Assembly: GCA_001898705.1 (NCBI GenBank)
Contig: MKUU01000011.1
Location: 40,080 to 104,079 of the forward strand
Length of the DNA: 64,000 nt
DNA from: Caedibacter sp. 38-128
Lineage (GTDB): Bacteria; Pseudomonadota; Alphaproteobacteria; Caedimonadales; Caedimonadaceae
Reading direction: 5' to 3'
Shown here: in pieces, positions 19,036-29,200 of the stretch
Numbering within the stretch: position 1 is the stretch's first letter
How the letters are laid out: each line of letters opens with the position of its first letter
The notes under the pieces: model-generated
Told to the model about the DNA's origin: nothing
Databases searched by the model: none
The model's input: only the letters and a program-made list of their open reading frames with translations
Position numbers and translations under genes: made by a program

Positions 19036-19269
19036 ATGAGCTTCATTTCCCTTATTATTGTTTTCACGCTCTTCTGGTGGTTAATTTTCTTCTCGCTTCT
19101 TCCCTTAGGTCTTAAAAAAGAAAATAATCCACCTAAAGGGCATGACAGAGGAGCACCTGCCTCTCATGGTTTAGGTATGAAGTCCCTCATCACAACTCTG
19201 ATTGCCTTTATCTTATCCGCATTTGCCTATTGGATTGCTGAAAATAATTGGATTTCATTGTGGACTTAA
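19036..19269 (+). CDS. DUF1467 family small membrane protein
   Basis: A 77-residue protein with two hydrophobic helices (about residues 3-25 and 50-72). Between them is a loop carrying the PPKGHDRGAPASHGLGMK segment typical of DUF1467. The family is almost confined to alphaproteobacteria and its function is unknown. It lies 13 bases after nrdR and overlaps the start of the next gene, so it belongs to the glyA-nrdR transcription unit. Confidence 0.8.
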   Translation: MSFISLIIVFTLFWWLIFFSLLPLGLKKENNPPKGHDRGAPASHGLGMKSLITTLIAFILSAFAYWIAENNWISLWT

Positions 19270-19802
19270 TTCATTTCAAGCCTTTAGAAATAAAACATTT
19301 TCCATTGTTAAAAAGATGGCTAAACGAACCCCATGTAAAACAATGGTATGGCTCTCAAAAAGAATCAACCCTAACTGCGATTACCCAAAAATACACTTCC
19401 TATACGCAAGGATATAAACTGGTTGATGGCGTGAAAAAAACAATTCAAGCGATGATTGCTTACAACGCCGAAATTCCTTTTGGTTATATCCAACTTTACA
19501 ATGCATTTGACTTTCCTCGAGACGGATATGATCTTAAAAAGTACGTAGCATCCGAAGCAATGCTAGGTTCAATTGATCTTTTTATTGGTGATCCAAAATT
19601 TCTTGCAAAAGGGTATGGTGTCCTTTTGAGCCAGCAATTTTTACAAGATATCGCTTTTAAAAAATTTAATAAAATTATGGTTGATCCCGATCATACAAAT
19701 AAGCGCGCAATTAAATGCTATGAAAAAGCGGGATTTAAAAAAGTTATTTACATTCAAACGGATACAATGACATATAATATCCTTATGATGATAGAACGTT
19801 AA
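19260..19802 (+). CDS. GNAT family N-acetyltransferase
   Basis: The sequence resembles the Acetyltransf_8 / aminoglycoside-6'-acetyltransferase-like branch of GNAT enzymes. It starts IHFKPLEIKHFPLLKRWLNE and has EPHVKQWYG, the acetyl-CoA-binding KGYGVLLSQQFL region, and IMVDPDHTNKRAIKCYEKAGF. It could acetylate a small molecule or a lysine side chain; the sequence gives no substrate. I prefer GTG 19260 to TTG 19248 because family members begin at the IHF strand. The gene overlaps the end of the DUF1467 gene and ends two bases before the antiporter start. Confidence 0.75.
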   Translation: MDLIHFKPLEIKHFPLLKRWLNEPHVKQWYGSQKESTLTAITQKYTSYTQGYKLVDGVKKTIQAMIAYNAEIPFGYIQLYNAFDFPRDGYDLKKYVASEAMLGSIDLFIGDPKFLAKGYGVLLSQQFLQDIAFKKFNKIMVDPDHTNKRAIKCYEKAGFKKVIYIQTDTMTYNILMMIER

Positions 19803-19804
19803 AG

Positions 19805-21154
19805 ATGAGAAATACCTTTATTCACAAATTTAAACTTTCGGGTGGTTATGCCCTCTTTCCAATTTTCCTATTTCTCATCCTTTTTATAGGCAGTGGCGTT
19901 TACTTTAGTCTTCAAGGAACTCCTTTTGCTTTTTATCAAGTTTCAGCAACCGTTGCGATTCTACCTGCAATTATCCTCGCAATTGGTTTTGGTCACGGGG
20001 ATTTTATAATAAAACTCGGCAATTTTATCGAAGGAGTTCGGGACACAAGTATTATTACAATGTGTCTGATTTATCTATTAGCTGGGGCTTACACAGAAGT
20101 TTTAAAGGGTATTGGCGGCGTTGAAGCAACAGTTAATTTAACCCTTTCTTTTCTGCCAATGCAAGCAACGCTTCCTGGGATTTTTATTCTGAGCGCCTTT
20201 ATTGCAACGGCTATGGGAACGTCGATGGGCACTATTGCGGCAATGGCCCCTATTGCATTTGCAATTGCCCAAGCCACCGGCCTTTCAATCTCTCTTACAA
20301 TGGGAACGGTTGTTAGTGGCGCAATGTTTGGTGATAATCTTTCCTTAATCTCAGATACGACCATTGCAGCCGTTCAAACTCAAGGAGGGACTCTTAAGGA
20401 AAAATTCAAAATCAATAGTTTAATCGCATTACCTGCTATGCTTATAACGCTGATCATCCTGATCGCTTATGGCTTTAATAATCCATGTCAATCTTACGTA
20501 AAGATAACTGAGACTCAATGGATTGTAAGCACACCGTATTTTTTCGTTTTAGCTCTTGCGATTTCAGGTGTTAATGTATTTCTCGTACTCACACTTGGAA
20601 TTCTATCAGCTGGTCTTATTGGGCTTAGCTATACTGCCAATTATAACCTTGTTACCTATGCTAAAAATATCTACCAAGGGTACGGTAGCATGCAAGAAAT
20701 CCTTATCTTATCCTTGCTTATTGGAGGCTTAAGTCATCTCACAAAAACTCAAGGAGGTTTGCGCTTTTTAATCAATATAGCAAGCCATCTTGTGCATAAA
20801 TTTTCTAAGCAAAGGGCAAAAACCGTTGCTGAGGCAGCTATTGCCTTAATTGTGAGTGCATGTGACATCTGCACCGCGAATAACACGGTTGCAATTATTC
20901 TTACAGGAGAGGCAACGCGCGAGCTCGCAAGAAAATATTCCATTAGCTCTGCTCGAACAGCAACGCTTGTTGACCTCTTTTCATGTGTATTTCAAGGAAT
21001 TTTACCCTACAGTGCCCAAATCTTACTCGCGGGTTCAATTGCGGGGCTCTCTCCGTTGGCAATTATTCCTCATGTTTATTATTGTTATATCTTGGGGATT
21101 GCAGGGATTTTAGCAATTCTGCTCCAAAAACCTAAGTTTTCGTGCTCAAAATAG
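19805..21154 (+). CDS. NhaC-type Na+/H+ antiporter family protein
   Basis: A 449-residue integral membrane protein with about eleven hydrophobic segments. The conserved core reads ATAMGTSMGTIAAMAPIAFAIA, then SGAMFGDNLSLISDTTIAAVQ, and late SACDICTANNTVAIILTG. These match the Na_H_antiporter (NhaC) family, which exchanges sodium for protons or moves organic ions. The ion is not certain from sequence. It lies two bases after the acetyltransferase gene. Confidence 0.85.
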   Translation: MRNTFIHKFKLSGGYALFPIFLFLILFIGSGVYFSLQGTPFAFYQVSATVAILPAIILAIGFGHGDFIIKLGNFIEGVRDTSIITMCLIYLLAGAYTEVLKGIGGVEATVNLTLSFLPMQATLPGIFILSAFIATAMGTSMGTIAAMAPIAFAIAQATGLSISLTMGTVVSGAMFGDNLSLISDTTIAAVQTQGGTLKEKFKINSLIALPAMLITLIILIAYGFNNPCQSYVKITETQWIVSTPYFFVLALAISGVNVFLVLTLGILSAGLIGLSYTANYNLVTYAKNIYQGYGSMQEILILSLLIGGLSHLTKTQGGLRFLINIASHLVHKFSKQRAKTVAEAAIALIVSACDICTANNTVAIILTGEATRELARKYSISSARTATLVDLFSCVFQGILPYSAQILLAGSIAGLSPLAIIPHVYYCYILGIAGILAILLQKPKFSCSK

Positions 21155-21290
21155 CTAAATCTTTGCTTTTTAAAAAGTTAAGCATAAAATTTATCTAGAA
21201 TTTATATTAAGAAAAAGCATTACATTAATTAAAATTTAACTCATCTTCTCTTATTCTAAAATTAACATGAGATAAGTTAGGGTTAAGCTA

Positions 21291-21749
21291 ATGAAAGATA
21301 TCTATTTTGATTCAATTATGGTGATTGAGCGCCTTCATCGCCTTTTTCTTGAAGTCACCCGAATTGAGCTAGATCGTTTAAAAATAAAAGATATCAACAA
21401 CGTACAATGCTTTATCCTCTATAATATCGGCGAAAGTCATCTGACCGTGGGTGAAATCTCTAATCGAGGATATTATCTTGGTTCCAATGTAACTTACAAT
21501 CTTAAGAAAATGGTTGAAACAGGCTATTTAATCCAAGAACAATCCGCTCATGACCGTCGTTCAAGCCACATTCAGCTTTCCGAAAAAGGGTTAAAGCTAT
21601 ATCAAAGATTTGACCAAATTCTTTCTGAACACACCAAAAATATGAAACATAATGGCATCGCTGAGCAAGATTTAAAAAATCTTAAATCCTTACTCGCTCG
21701 ACTTGAGTCTTTTTGGAACTTTACGATTACTCACGACATGCGGTTTTAA
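21291..21749 (+). CDS. MarR-type transcriptional regulator, LdtR-like
   Basis: The 152-residue winged-helix protein contains MVIERLHRLFLEVTRIELDRL, then DINNVQCFILYNIGESHLTVGEI and SNRGYYLGSNVTYNLKKMVE, and the wing DRRSSHIQLSEKG. This pattern matches the alphaproteobacterial LdtR-type MarR regulators, known in Liberibacter to control an L,D-transpeptidase and stress genes. A 136-base AT-rich gap with no obvious long palindrome precedes it. The target genes here are not known. It converges on the GT9 gene. Confidence 0.82.
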   Translation: MKDIYFDSIMVIERLHRLFLEVTRIELDRLKIKDINNVQCFILYNIGESHLTVGEISNRGYYLGSNVTYNLKKMVETGYLIQEQSAHDRRSSHIQLSEKGLKLYQRFDQILSEHTKNMKHNGIAEQDLKNLKSLLARLESFWNFTITHDMRF

Positions 21750-21795
21750 AGTTATCATGTATCAAAATCGTCACCGATAATTTGTATACCCCTCT

Positions 21796-22746
21796 CTAAA
21801 TATTTAAAATTTCTGCTGTCGCTTCCTGAACTTTTTCAAGACTTAAATCAGATAAATTTGGCGAATATAAGACCTTCACATGGGCCCCTCGAGGCGCATA
21901 AACCCCAGGATCAGAGAAATTCGACCACAAAACTAAGGTTGGACATTTCATTGCAGAAGCTAAATGAATGGGACCAGTATCATTTCCAATAATTGCAATT
22001 GACTTAGAAGCCAATGCCCCTATCTCAAAGAAATTAATTTTTTGGCTTAAATTTTGGATATTTGGAAAAATTTCAATGATACGGTTGACCACATCAATGT
22101 CATCAGGACCACCTAACAAAACAGGGTTAAATCCTTCTTTTTTAAGCCATAATGCAAGTTCAGCATACTTTTCTGCAGGCCATCTTTTATAAGCCCCTTT
22201 CAATGAACTGCCAGGCACTAAAAGCACTGTTTTTTTAGGAAGATTAAGGTAACTTACATCCCGTTTTAACCATGATAGATCCGGAAAAAGTTCATCTTTT
22301 CCTTCAAGATCAAGTCCCGCTATTTTCAATTGATCTGCAAATCGCACAAAAGCATGAAGCTGCTTTCGATCTTTACGCTGTTGGGAATGTGAACATCCAG
22401 GTGCAATTCCAGACCATTCTGGCCGCTTTCCTGGCCCCAACAACTTAAAATAAAGAGCGGTCCTATCTGAATTTTGTAAATCATATACTCGCTCGACATT
22501 CATTTTTAAAAGACGAGAACGTAACTTCCACGTTATCAAAGGATTTCTGGCTCGTGCGTCTCCTACGATTTCATCAAAATAACCTGTTTCAATCATTAAA
22601 TCGATATAAGCAGGGCTCGTCAAAAGGATAATATGGGCTTGAGGATGATTCTGCCGGATAGCCGCAAACGCCCCCATGGCATTTATCAGATCGCCAAGAG
22701 CGCCATGTTTAATGACCAAAATTTTTTTGTAGTCCTTTAAGAGCAA
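21796..22746 (-). CDS. Glycosyltransferase family 9 (heptosyltransferase-like)
   Basis: GT9 enzymes transfer heptose or related sugars from nucleotide donors to the lipopolysaccharide inner core at the cytoplasmic face. The 316 residues start ILVIKHGALGDLINAMGAFAAI, the GT9 hallmark. The C-terminal donor-binding region contains VLLVPGSSLKGAYKRWP, then IIGNDTGPIHLASAMKCPTLVLW. The presence of kdsA in the window agrees with an LPS core. The acceptor is not decidable from the sequence. Confidence 0.87.
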   Translation of the reverse strand: MLLKDYKKILVIKHGALGDLINAMGAFAAIRQNHPQAHIILLTSPAYIDLMIETGYFDEIVGDARARNPLITWKLRSRLLKMNVERVYDLQNSDRTALYFKLLGPGKRPEWSGIAPGCSHSQQRKDRKQLHAFVRFADQLKIAGLDLEGKDELFPDLSWLKRDVSYLNLPKKTVLLVPGSSLKGAYKRWPAEKYAELALWLKKEGFNPVLLGGPDDIDVVNRIIEIFPNIQNLSQKINFFEIGALASKSIAIIGNDTGPIHLASAMKCPTLVLWSNFSDPGVYAPRGAHVKVLYSPNLSDLSLEKVQEATAEILNI

Positions 22747-22847
22747 GCTCTTTATCCTTAGGTAGATTAGAAATAGTGGTTACTTTATGTATTCTTAATC
22801 TCAGTAAAGCCTATTTACAAATATTATTATGAGCTTAATTTAATGAA

Positions 22848-23564
22848 ATGAAGGTTCTACTTACACGTCCTCAATATGATTCCGAAGAACTTGCTAAGGA
22901 TCTACGAGATTACGGCATTGAAAGTCACATCAACTCTTTGATTGAAATTGACCCAAAGCCTTTTCAATATGACCTAAGGCAGGCGCAAGCACTCATTATT
23001 ACAAGCCTCAATGGCATCCGATGTTTTGCAGCTCAAAGCCAAGAAAGATCACTTCCTTTATTTGTTGTCGGAGAAGAATCGGCGAAGATCGCTTCTTCGC
23101 TCCGTTTCAAAGACATTATTCAGGGAAATGGAACGGCTCTCTCGCTTTTACCTCTTATAGAAAAGGTCTGCGACCATACAAAAAAGGAAATTGCTTACCT
23201 TACAGGTGATCGAGTCCATACAGATCTTATTTTGCATCTCATTGAACGAAGGTTCGCTGCAAGACGAATTATTGCTTATAACACGATTGAGTGTACCTCT
23301 CTCAGCCTTCAAACTCAGCAACTTTTAAAAAATAAAACAATTTCAGTGGTGACACTTTTTTCTCCCCGCAGTGCGCAAATATTTGCTAAGCTGATCGAGA
23401 AGAATAAAGATTTATGTCAGTTTCTTTATGGGGTTTGCTTAAGTGCAGAAATTGCGAATATTGTGTCGAAAATACAATGGCAGAAACTTTATACAGCAAC
23501 ATCCCCAAACCGACAGAAGATCATTAAAATACTAAGAGATTTAAAGAAGGGGGGCATCCTGTGA
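22848..23564 (+). CDS. hemD: Uroporphyrinogen-III synthase
   Basis: HemD closes hydroxymethylbilane to uroporphyrinogen III in heme synthesis. The family is poorly conserved; here the start MKVLLTRPQYDSEELAKDL, the middle LIITSLNGIRCF, ERSLPLFVVGEESA and the late TLFSPRSAQIFAKLI support it. The 238-residue length fits. It overlaps the next gene by four bases in the alphaproteobacterial hemD-mitofilin-hemY cluster, and hemC is not next to it in this window. Confidence 0.85.
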   Translation: MKVLLTRPQYDSEELAKDLRDYGIESHINSLIEIDPKPFQYDLRQAQALIITSLNGIRCFAAQSQERSLPLFVVGEESAKIASSLRFKDIIQGNGTALSLLPLIEKVCDHTKKEIAYLTGDRVHTDLILHLIERRFAARRIIAYNTIECTSLSLQTQQLLKNKTISVVTLFSPRSAQIFAKLIEKNKDLCQFLYGVCLSAEIANIVSKIQWQKLYTATSPNRQKIIKILRDLKKGGIL

Positions 23565-24184
23565 ATGAACAAACTCAAGAAACAAAGACCTCACCAGAAT
23601 TAGAACCCGAAGATGCTGGCTCTATTTTCTTAAAAAAAGCAATTATAGCAAACGTTATTATTTTGGGCCTTGTTCTCTTTGGTGTTTTTCTTGTCATTCG
23701 TCACTTAAATCCTGCTCAAATCGTCAATACTCTTTCAACTGATCTTCGTAAATTAGAAGAAAGAATAATCCTTGCAGAAGAAAAAATAAAACTGTACGAA
23801 ACGTATTTTATCAATCTTAACAGTCAGTTAGAAACACTTTCTTTTCCCAAAAATGAATCAACGAAACAAGAAATAGATACGTCCTATCAAAAGCTAATAA
23901 GTGAATTTAAATCTTTAATGGAAAATGAAACTTCTTCACCACTTTCCATACCTTTTTTGGAAGAAGGAAGATTGTTTAAGTGGCTTACACGTTACATTCA
24001 GGTTAAAGAAACGCCTCATCATCAAACATACAACAAGGCATATGAATTGCTTAAACAAGGAAATCTTTTACAAGCAATAGAACTTCTTCAGCCATTAGCA
24101 GGCGATCCTACCTCATCTCTTTATCAGTGGCTTGAAAAAGCAACAATGTTCCAAAAATCGCTCTCTATTGAGGATAAGTCATGA
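23561..24184 (+). CDS. Mitofilin/COG4223-like membrane protein
   Basis: A 207-residue protein with one transmembrane helix at about residues 27-47 and a predicted coiled coil from about 55 to 115, followed by a short C-terminal helical domain. In alphaproteobacteria a protein of this type, related to mitochondrial Mic60/mitofilin, lies between hemD and hemY and shapes inner-membrane folds. This copy is shorter than typical ones. The assignment rests mainly on position and topology. It overlaps both neighbours by four bases. Confidence 0.65.
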   Translation: MNEQTQETKTSPELEPEDAGSIFLKKAIIANVIILGLVLFGVFLVIRHLNPAQIVNTLSTDLRKLEERIILAEEKIKLYETYFINLNSQLETLSFPKNESTKQEIDTSYQKLISEFKSLMENETSSPLSIPFLEEGRLFKWLTRYIQVKETPHHQTYNKAYELLKQGNLLQAIELLQPLAGDPTSSLYQWLEKATMFQKSLSIEDKS

Positions 24185-25302
24185 AAAAAATTTTTTCCTT
24201 CTTATTTGCAAGTTTATTTTTAGGAACGCTTATGCTGTATTTGCATTGGCAGGCCGGCTTCGTCACCATTAGCTGGCGAGATTACCAACTTGAAACAACA
24301 TTTGGGATTCTATTTTTACTGCTTGTTATCTCTCTCTTCATCCTTAAAATTCTAGCTCAGATTTTACATTTCATCCTCAATTGGCGAAAATACAACCAGG
24401 CACGGCATCGCAAAAAGATCCCTGAAGTAATCCTTAATGTCTTCATGGCTCTAGAACGTGGCCTTCCTAAAATTGCCCTTGAAAAGGCCACATTTATCCA
24501 AAAACATAGCTCCATTGCAGGACTTGGAGAATACTTTGAAGCAATGGCTTTGATGGCTTTAAATGATGATGAGCAAGCAAAAACTATTTTTAAAATCATG
24601 ACGACTTTTAAAGGCGTTGAATATCTAGGATGGCAAGGGCTCGCCCGTCTTAGTTTAAAAAATGATCACCAAGCTCAAGCTCAGGCTTATGCAGAAAAAG
24701 CTCTCCAATATTTCCCGAATTCGCCCTGGGCTCTTAAAACAATCCATGAACAAGCTCAAATGTTAGGTGACTATAAAAAGGCAGAACAAGCTTTAGAGCA
24801 ACTCAAAAAAATTGGTTACTTTGAAGAAGAACTTTTAAGAGAGAAAAAAGGCGCATTGCTCGCAGGTTGGGCCAAATCTTTAGAAGGTCAACAATCTCAT
24901 AAAGAAGCCCTTTCACGTGCGAGAAAAGCCTATAGAATTCATCCTGGAACAGAAGAAGGCAAAATTTTAGCCGAACTTCATGTAAAATTAAAACATCGAT
25001 GGAGAGCTCAATTCTTGATCAAACGCCTTTGGAAGCTATTGCCGGATGAGGATCTTCTTCAGTTATATCTACAAGTGACAAAACCAGAAACACCTCTTAA
25101 AGCTTACGAAGAAATCCAAAAATTAACTGCCCAAAATCAAGACCATGAAGTTTCTTTAGTGGCTTTAGCGGAAGCAGCTCATAAAGCACATCTTTGGGGC
25201 GCGACAGAAGAATATCTTCATCAACTCGCAAAAATTACGAAAGATCCTACGAAAATAAACATTTTAGAAAAGAAACTATCAGGGTATCACTCTTTAAATT
25301 AA
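24181..25302 (+). CDS. hemY: HemY-like TPR membrane protein
   Basis: The 373-residue protein has two N-terminal membrane helices (about 3-27 and 41-64), then a HemY_N domain with RKKIPEVILNVFMALERGLPKIALEKA and a C-terminal series of TPR-like helical hairpins. HemY of this kind is not the oxygen-dependent protoporphyrinogen oxidase; its exact role near heme synthesis is unknown. It overlaps the mitofilin-like gene by four bases and closes the cluster. Confidence 0.82.
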   Translation: MKKIFSFLFASLFLGTLMLYLHWQAGFVTISWRDYQLETTFGILFLLLVISLFILKILAQILHFILNWRKYNQARHRKKIPEVILNVFMALERGLPKIALEKATFIQKHSSIAGLGEYFEAMALMALNDDEQAKTIFKIMTTFKGVEYLGWQGLARLSLKNDHQAQAQAYAEKALQYFPNSPWALKTIHEQAQMLGDYKKAEQALEQLKKIGYFEEELLREKKGALLAGWAKSLEGQQSHKEALSRARKAYRIHPGTEEGKILAELHVKLKHRWRAQFLIKRLWKLLPDEDLLQLYLQVTKPETPLKAYEEIQKLTAQNQDHEVSLVALAEAAHKAHLWGATEEYLHQLAKITKDPTKINILEKKLSGYHSLN

Positions 25303-25337
25303 GATTACAAAATTGAGTGATGAGTGAGGCTGGTTTT

Positions 25338-26240
25338 ATGAAAATTCTTAGCGGCAATAGTAACAAGCCTCTCGCTGAAAAGATTGCCTCTTTTCTTAGT
25401 GTTCCTTTAGTAAGGGCATCTTTAAAAACATTTCCTGATAAAGAAATCTTTGTTGAAATTGTTGATGATTTAAAAGGCGAGGATATTTTCCTCATTCAGT
25501 CGACATCTTTTCCTGTCAATGACAACTTCATGGAATTATTGATCACACTTAATGCGATAAAACAAGGCTCTCCTCGATCCATCACCGTGGTCATTCCTTA
25601 TTATGGTTATGCCCGCCAAGACAGGCTTATAATCCCCCAATCATCAATTGCGGCGGAATTAACCGCCCACCTTCTTCAAGCCACGGATGTCAATAGAATT
25701 ATAACTGTTGATCTCCATGCACCTCACATCAAAAAATATTTCACGATTCCCATTGATAATCTTTCGATGGCCCCTGTCTTTCGTGAAGATATTCTTGCTT
25801 CCCATTCTTTAGAAAATCTTCTCATCGTCTCACCTGATGCCGGTGGACATGAAAGAGCACAAATGCTCGCTCACTCTTTAAATGTAAAAGCCATTACCTT
25901 ATTTAAGGATCGAGATGAAATCACGGGAACATGTACTATGAAACTCGAGACCTCCGTTATTGATCAAAATTGCATCATCATTGATGATATCGTTGATACT
26001 GGTGAGACACTTTGTAAGGCTGCTGAGCTGCTTATGCAAAAAGGGGCAACGTCAGTGAGAGCCTATTGCACACATGCCATTCTTTCCGGCTCTACCCTTG
26101 AGAAAATTACCCTCTCCCCGCTTCAAGAAGTTGTGTGTACCGATAGTATTTTCTTACCCCTTTCAGAAAAACAATGTGTCAAGCTTCGTAAGCTTTCGAT
26201 GGCCCCTCTACTAGCTACAACCATCCATTCTTATGCTTAA
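25338..26240 (+). CDS. prs: Ribose-phosphate pyrophosphokinase
   Basis: Prs makes PRPP from ribose-5-phosphate and ATP for nucleotides, histidine and tryptophan. The start MKILSGNSNKPLAEKIA matches family starts and ATG 25338 has GAGG eight bases upstream, so the earlier GTG/ATG are not used. The substrate region VVIPYYGYARQDR and the PRPP loop IIDDIVDTGETL are intact, as is ITVDLHAPHI. The coding region gives 300 residues, slightly short. It lies 35 bases after hemY and converges on gdh. Confidence 0.93.
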   Translation: MKILSGNSNKPLAEKIASFLSVPLVRASLKTFPDKEIFVEIVDDLKGEDIFLIQSTSFPVNDNFMELLITLNAIKQGSPRSITVVIPYYGYARQDRLIIPQSSIAAELTAHLLQATDVNRIITVDLHAPHIKKYFTIPIDNLSMAPVFREDILASHSLENLLIVSPDAGGHERAQMLAHSLNVKAITLFKDRDEITGTCTMKLETSVIDQNCIIIDDIVDTGETLCKAAELLMQKGATSVRAYCTHAILSGSTLEKITLSPLQEVVCTDSIFLPLSEKQCVKLRKLSMAPLLATTIHSYA

Positions 26241-26266
26241 ATTCAATCATTGAGCATATATTAAGT

Positions 26267-29200
26267 TCAGCCCTTCAACCCCAATTCTGTCGTTAGGTTC
26301 CTTAATTCTCGTGTGATCACTGTGAGATTGGCGAGATCCAAGGAATTTTGCAAAAAAGCTTCCTGAAGCAAAGCATCAAGAGATGCTATTTTATCTTGTG
26401 AAGCAATCGTCCAAAATTCCATCAATGCTGCTGTTTTGAGGTGAGCGTTTTGTGGACTCTTGTCATCAAAACTTAAGACCTGAAGCACCACTTCATTTTG
26501 GATATTAAATAAATCTTCTTGAATTCCTAGAATTGCCAAACGATGCCACGACGTATTTGATTTGATCTTTTCGATTGCTTGCCGTAACCGAGTGATACCA
26601 AGCCGCGCCCCGACAAGAAAATAAAATGTGGCAATCTGCGCAATGCTATATCCTGTTTGCGAAGCAATTAAGATGATATCTGGTGAAGATGTGGCCACTT
26701 GAAGGTGTGAAATCTCAAACGCAAGTTTTTGAGGAAGTCCTAAATTCTCATAAACTATAATTTGTTGCTGAAGATTATGTTGGCTCTGTTCATCTAAGAA
26801 ATGATTGAGATCCGCCAAAAACGCGCTCGTTCCAAGTTTAAAAAGATGTGTTGATGCCGTAATACTATCCGCCATTTTATAATTACGAATCAGCCACTTA
26901 ATCGTCCGCCGTACCATGTGCAGAATATCAATCATAACCTTTAAAAGTGTCGTTGGATGGATCAACTTATCCAGACTCTCCAATTGCCGCCATAATGCAC
27001 GAAGATCAAAGACATTTCGAATAATAAGATAAGCTCGGTAAACATCTTCAAGACGACAATTTAATTTTGTCGTGGTCTCATAAATGAAGCTAGCACTGAT
27101 GCGGTTAACGATTTCATTCGTAATCTTTGTGGCCACAATTTCGCGTCTAAGCGGGTGGGCTAAAATTTCAGCACGATAATTCTTGCGCATGCTCTCTGGG
27201 AAATAATTCAAAAGATCTTCTTCAAAAACGAAATCATCTAGCAAAGAAGATTTGAGAATTTCCTGATAAAAATCAATCTTGCTATAAGCTAACAGAATCG
27301 CAATCTCAGGTTTTGTAAGCCCTTTTTGTAATGTCTGATGCTCAAGCATTGTGGCATCATCTGGTAGATACTCAAGCCCTCGATTAAGAATACCTTTAGC
27401 CTCAAGCGTTCTCATAATTCGAATCTGTCCATCCAGAAGATTTGGCCCTTGAGCCTCAAGCAAACTGATGGCTTGTGCCTGTTTATAGTTGTCCCGTAAA
27501 ACAAGCTTGGCAACCTCATCTGTCATGGATTCCAGAAGCTTATTACGTGCTTCCAGGCTTAATTTCCCAGCAAGAACAAGTCGATTGAGAAGAATTTTAA
27601 TATTAACTTCGTGATCTGAGCAATTCACCCCACCAGAATTATCAATGGCATCCGTATTAATACGCCCGCCCAAGGCTGCAAATTCAATACGACCTAGCTG
27701 GGTAACGCCCAAGTTAGCCCCCTCACCAATGACTTTACAACGAAGATCCTTCGCATTGATCCGTAAAGCATCATTTGCACGATCGCCAACGTCTTGATGA
27801 CTTTCTTTGGATGACTTGATAAAAGTCCCAATGCCACCAAACCATAAAAGGTCTACATTCAATTTTAGAATAGCTTTAATAAGTTCAGCTGGTGTTATCT
27901 CTGTCACATTCAAATTAAAAAGCTGTTGCATCTCGGGTGAGACAGGAATTGTTTTCGCTGTCCGCTCAAACACACCACCTCCCTTTGAAATAAAGGCAGA
28001 ATCGTAGTCTTGCCATGTTGAACGTGGCAGCTTAAAAAGGCGTTTGCGTTCACTATAACTCACTTGAACATCCGGCGTTGGATCAATAAAAATATGCTGA
28101 TGATTAAAGGCTGCTACAAGGTTGATCGTCTCAAATTGAAGCATTCCATTCCCAAAAACATCCCCTGACATATCCCCCACACCGACAACCGTAAAGGGTG
28201 TTTTTTCGATAAAAACGTCAAGCTCATAGAAATGACGTTTAACGGATTCCCAAGCACCTCGGGCCGTGATTCCAATTTTCTTATGATCATAACCACTGGA
28301 TCCACCTGACGCAAACGCATCATCCAACCAAAAATCATAGGCTTTCGAAACTTCATTGGCATAATCTGAAAATGTCGCCGTTCCTTTATCAGCAGCAACA
28401 ACAAGATAAGGATCATCTTCGTCCCATCGCACAACACTTTGAGGAGGAATCACTTTTTCATCTTTAAAATTATCTGTAATGTCCAATAACCCTTGGATCA
28501 TTGTTTTATAACAAGTTATGGCTTCATTGAGGACTTCTTCACGACTTGCATTCTGTGGGATTGCTTTCAGAACAAATCCCCCTTTTGAGCCAACGGGTAC
28601 AATAACAGTATTTTTAACCATCTGAGCCTTAAGGAGCCCTAAAATTTCTGTTCGATAATCTTCAAGGCGATCTGACCAACGGATGCCCCCTCGCGCAACT
28701 TTTCCGCCCCTGAGATGAATGGCCTCAAAACGAGGAGAATAAACAAAGATCTCAAATTTTGGCTTAGGCAGAGGCAGCTCGTCAATTTGATGACAATCAA
28801 ACTTAATAGACGTATACGTTTTAAAATTGCCTTGCGCATCTTTTTGATAAAAGTTTGTTCGTAATGCTGCCTGTATGAGATTAAAAAATCTTCTTAAAAT
28901 CTTATCTTCATCAGGATTTTGAATTTTATTAATCTTCTTTAAGATTTCTTGTTTCAAAAGTTGGTCATCAAGCGCAATTTCTGGATCAAATTTACTGCCA
29001 AAAAATGTTACAAGCTGCTTTGTAATGTCAGAATATTTCAAGAGTGTTTGCTCGATATATTCTCGACTGAATGAAAACTGTAGCTGCCGTAAATATTTGC
29101 TTAAAACCCTTAGGATTAAGCCTTCGCGTGGCGTTATGTTCGCTCTTAAAATGAGTCGATTAACACCGTCATCCTCAATTGTTCCTTCTTTTATCGCCTT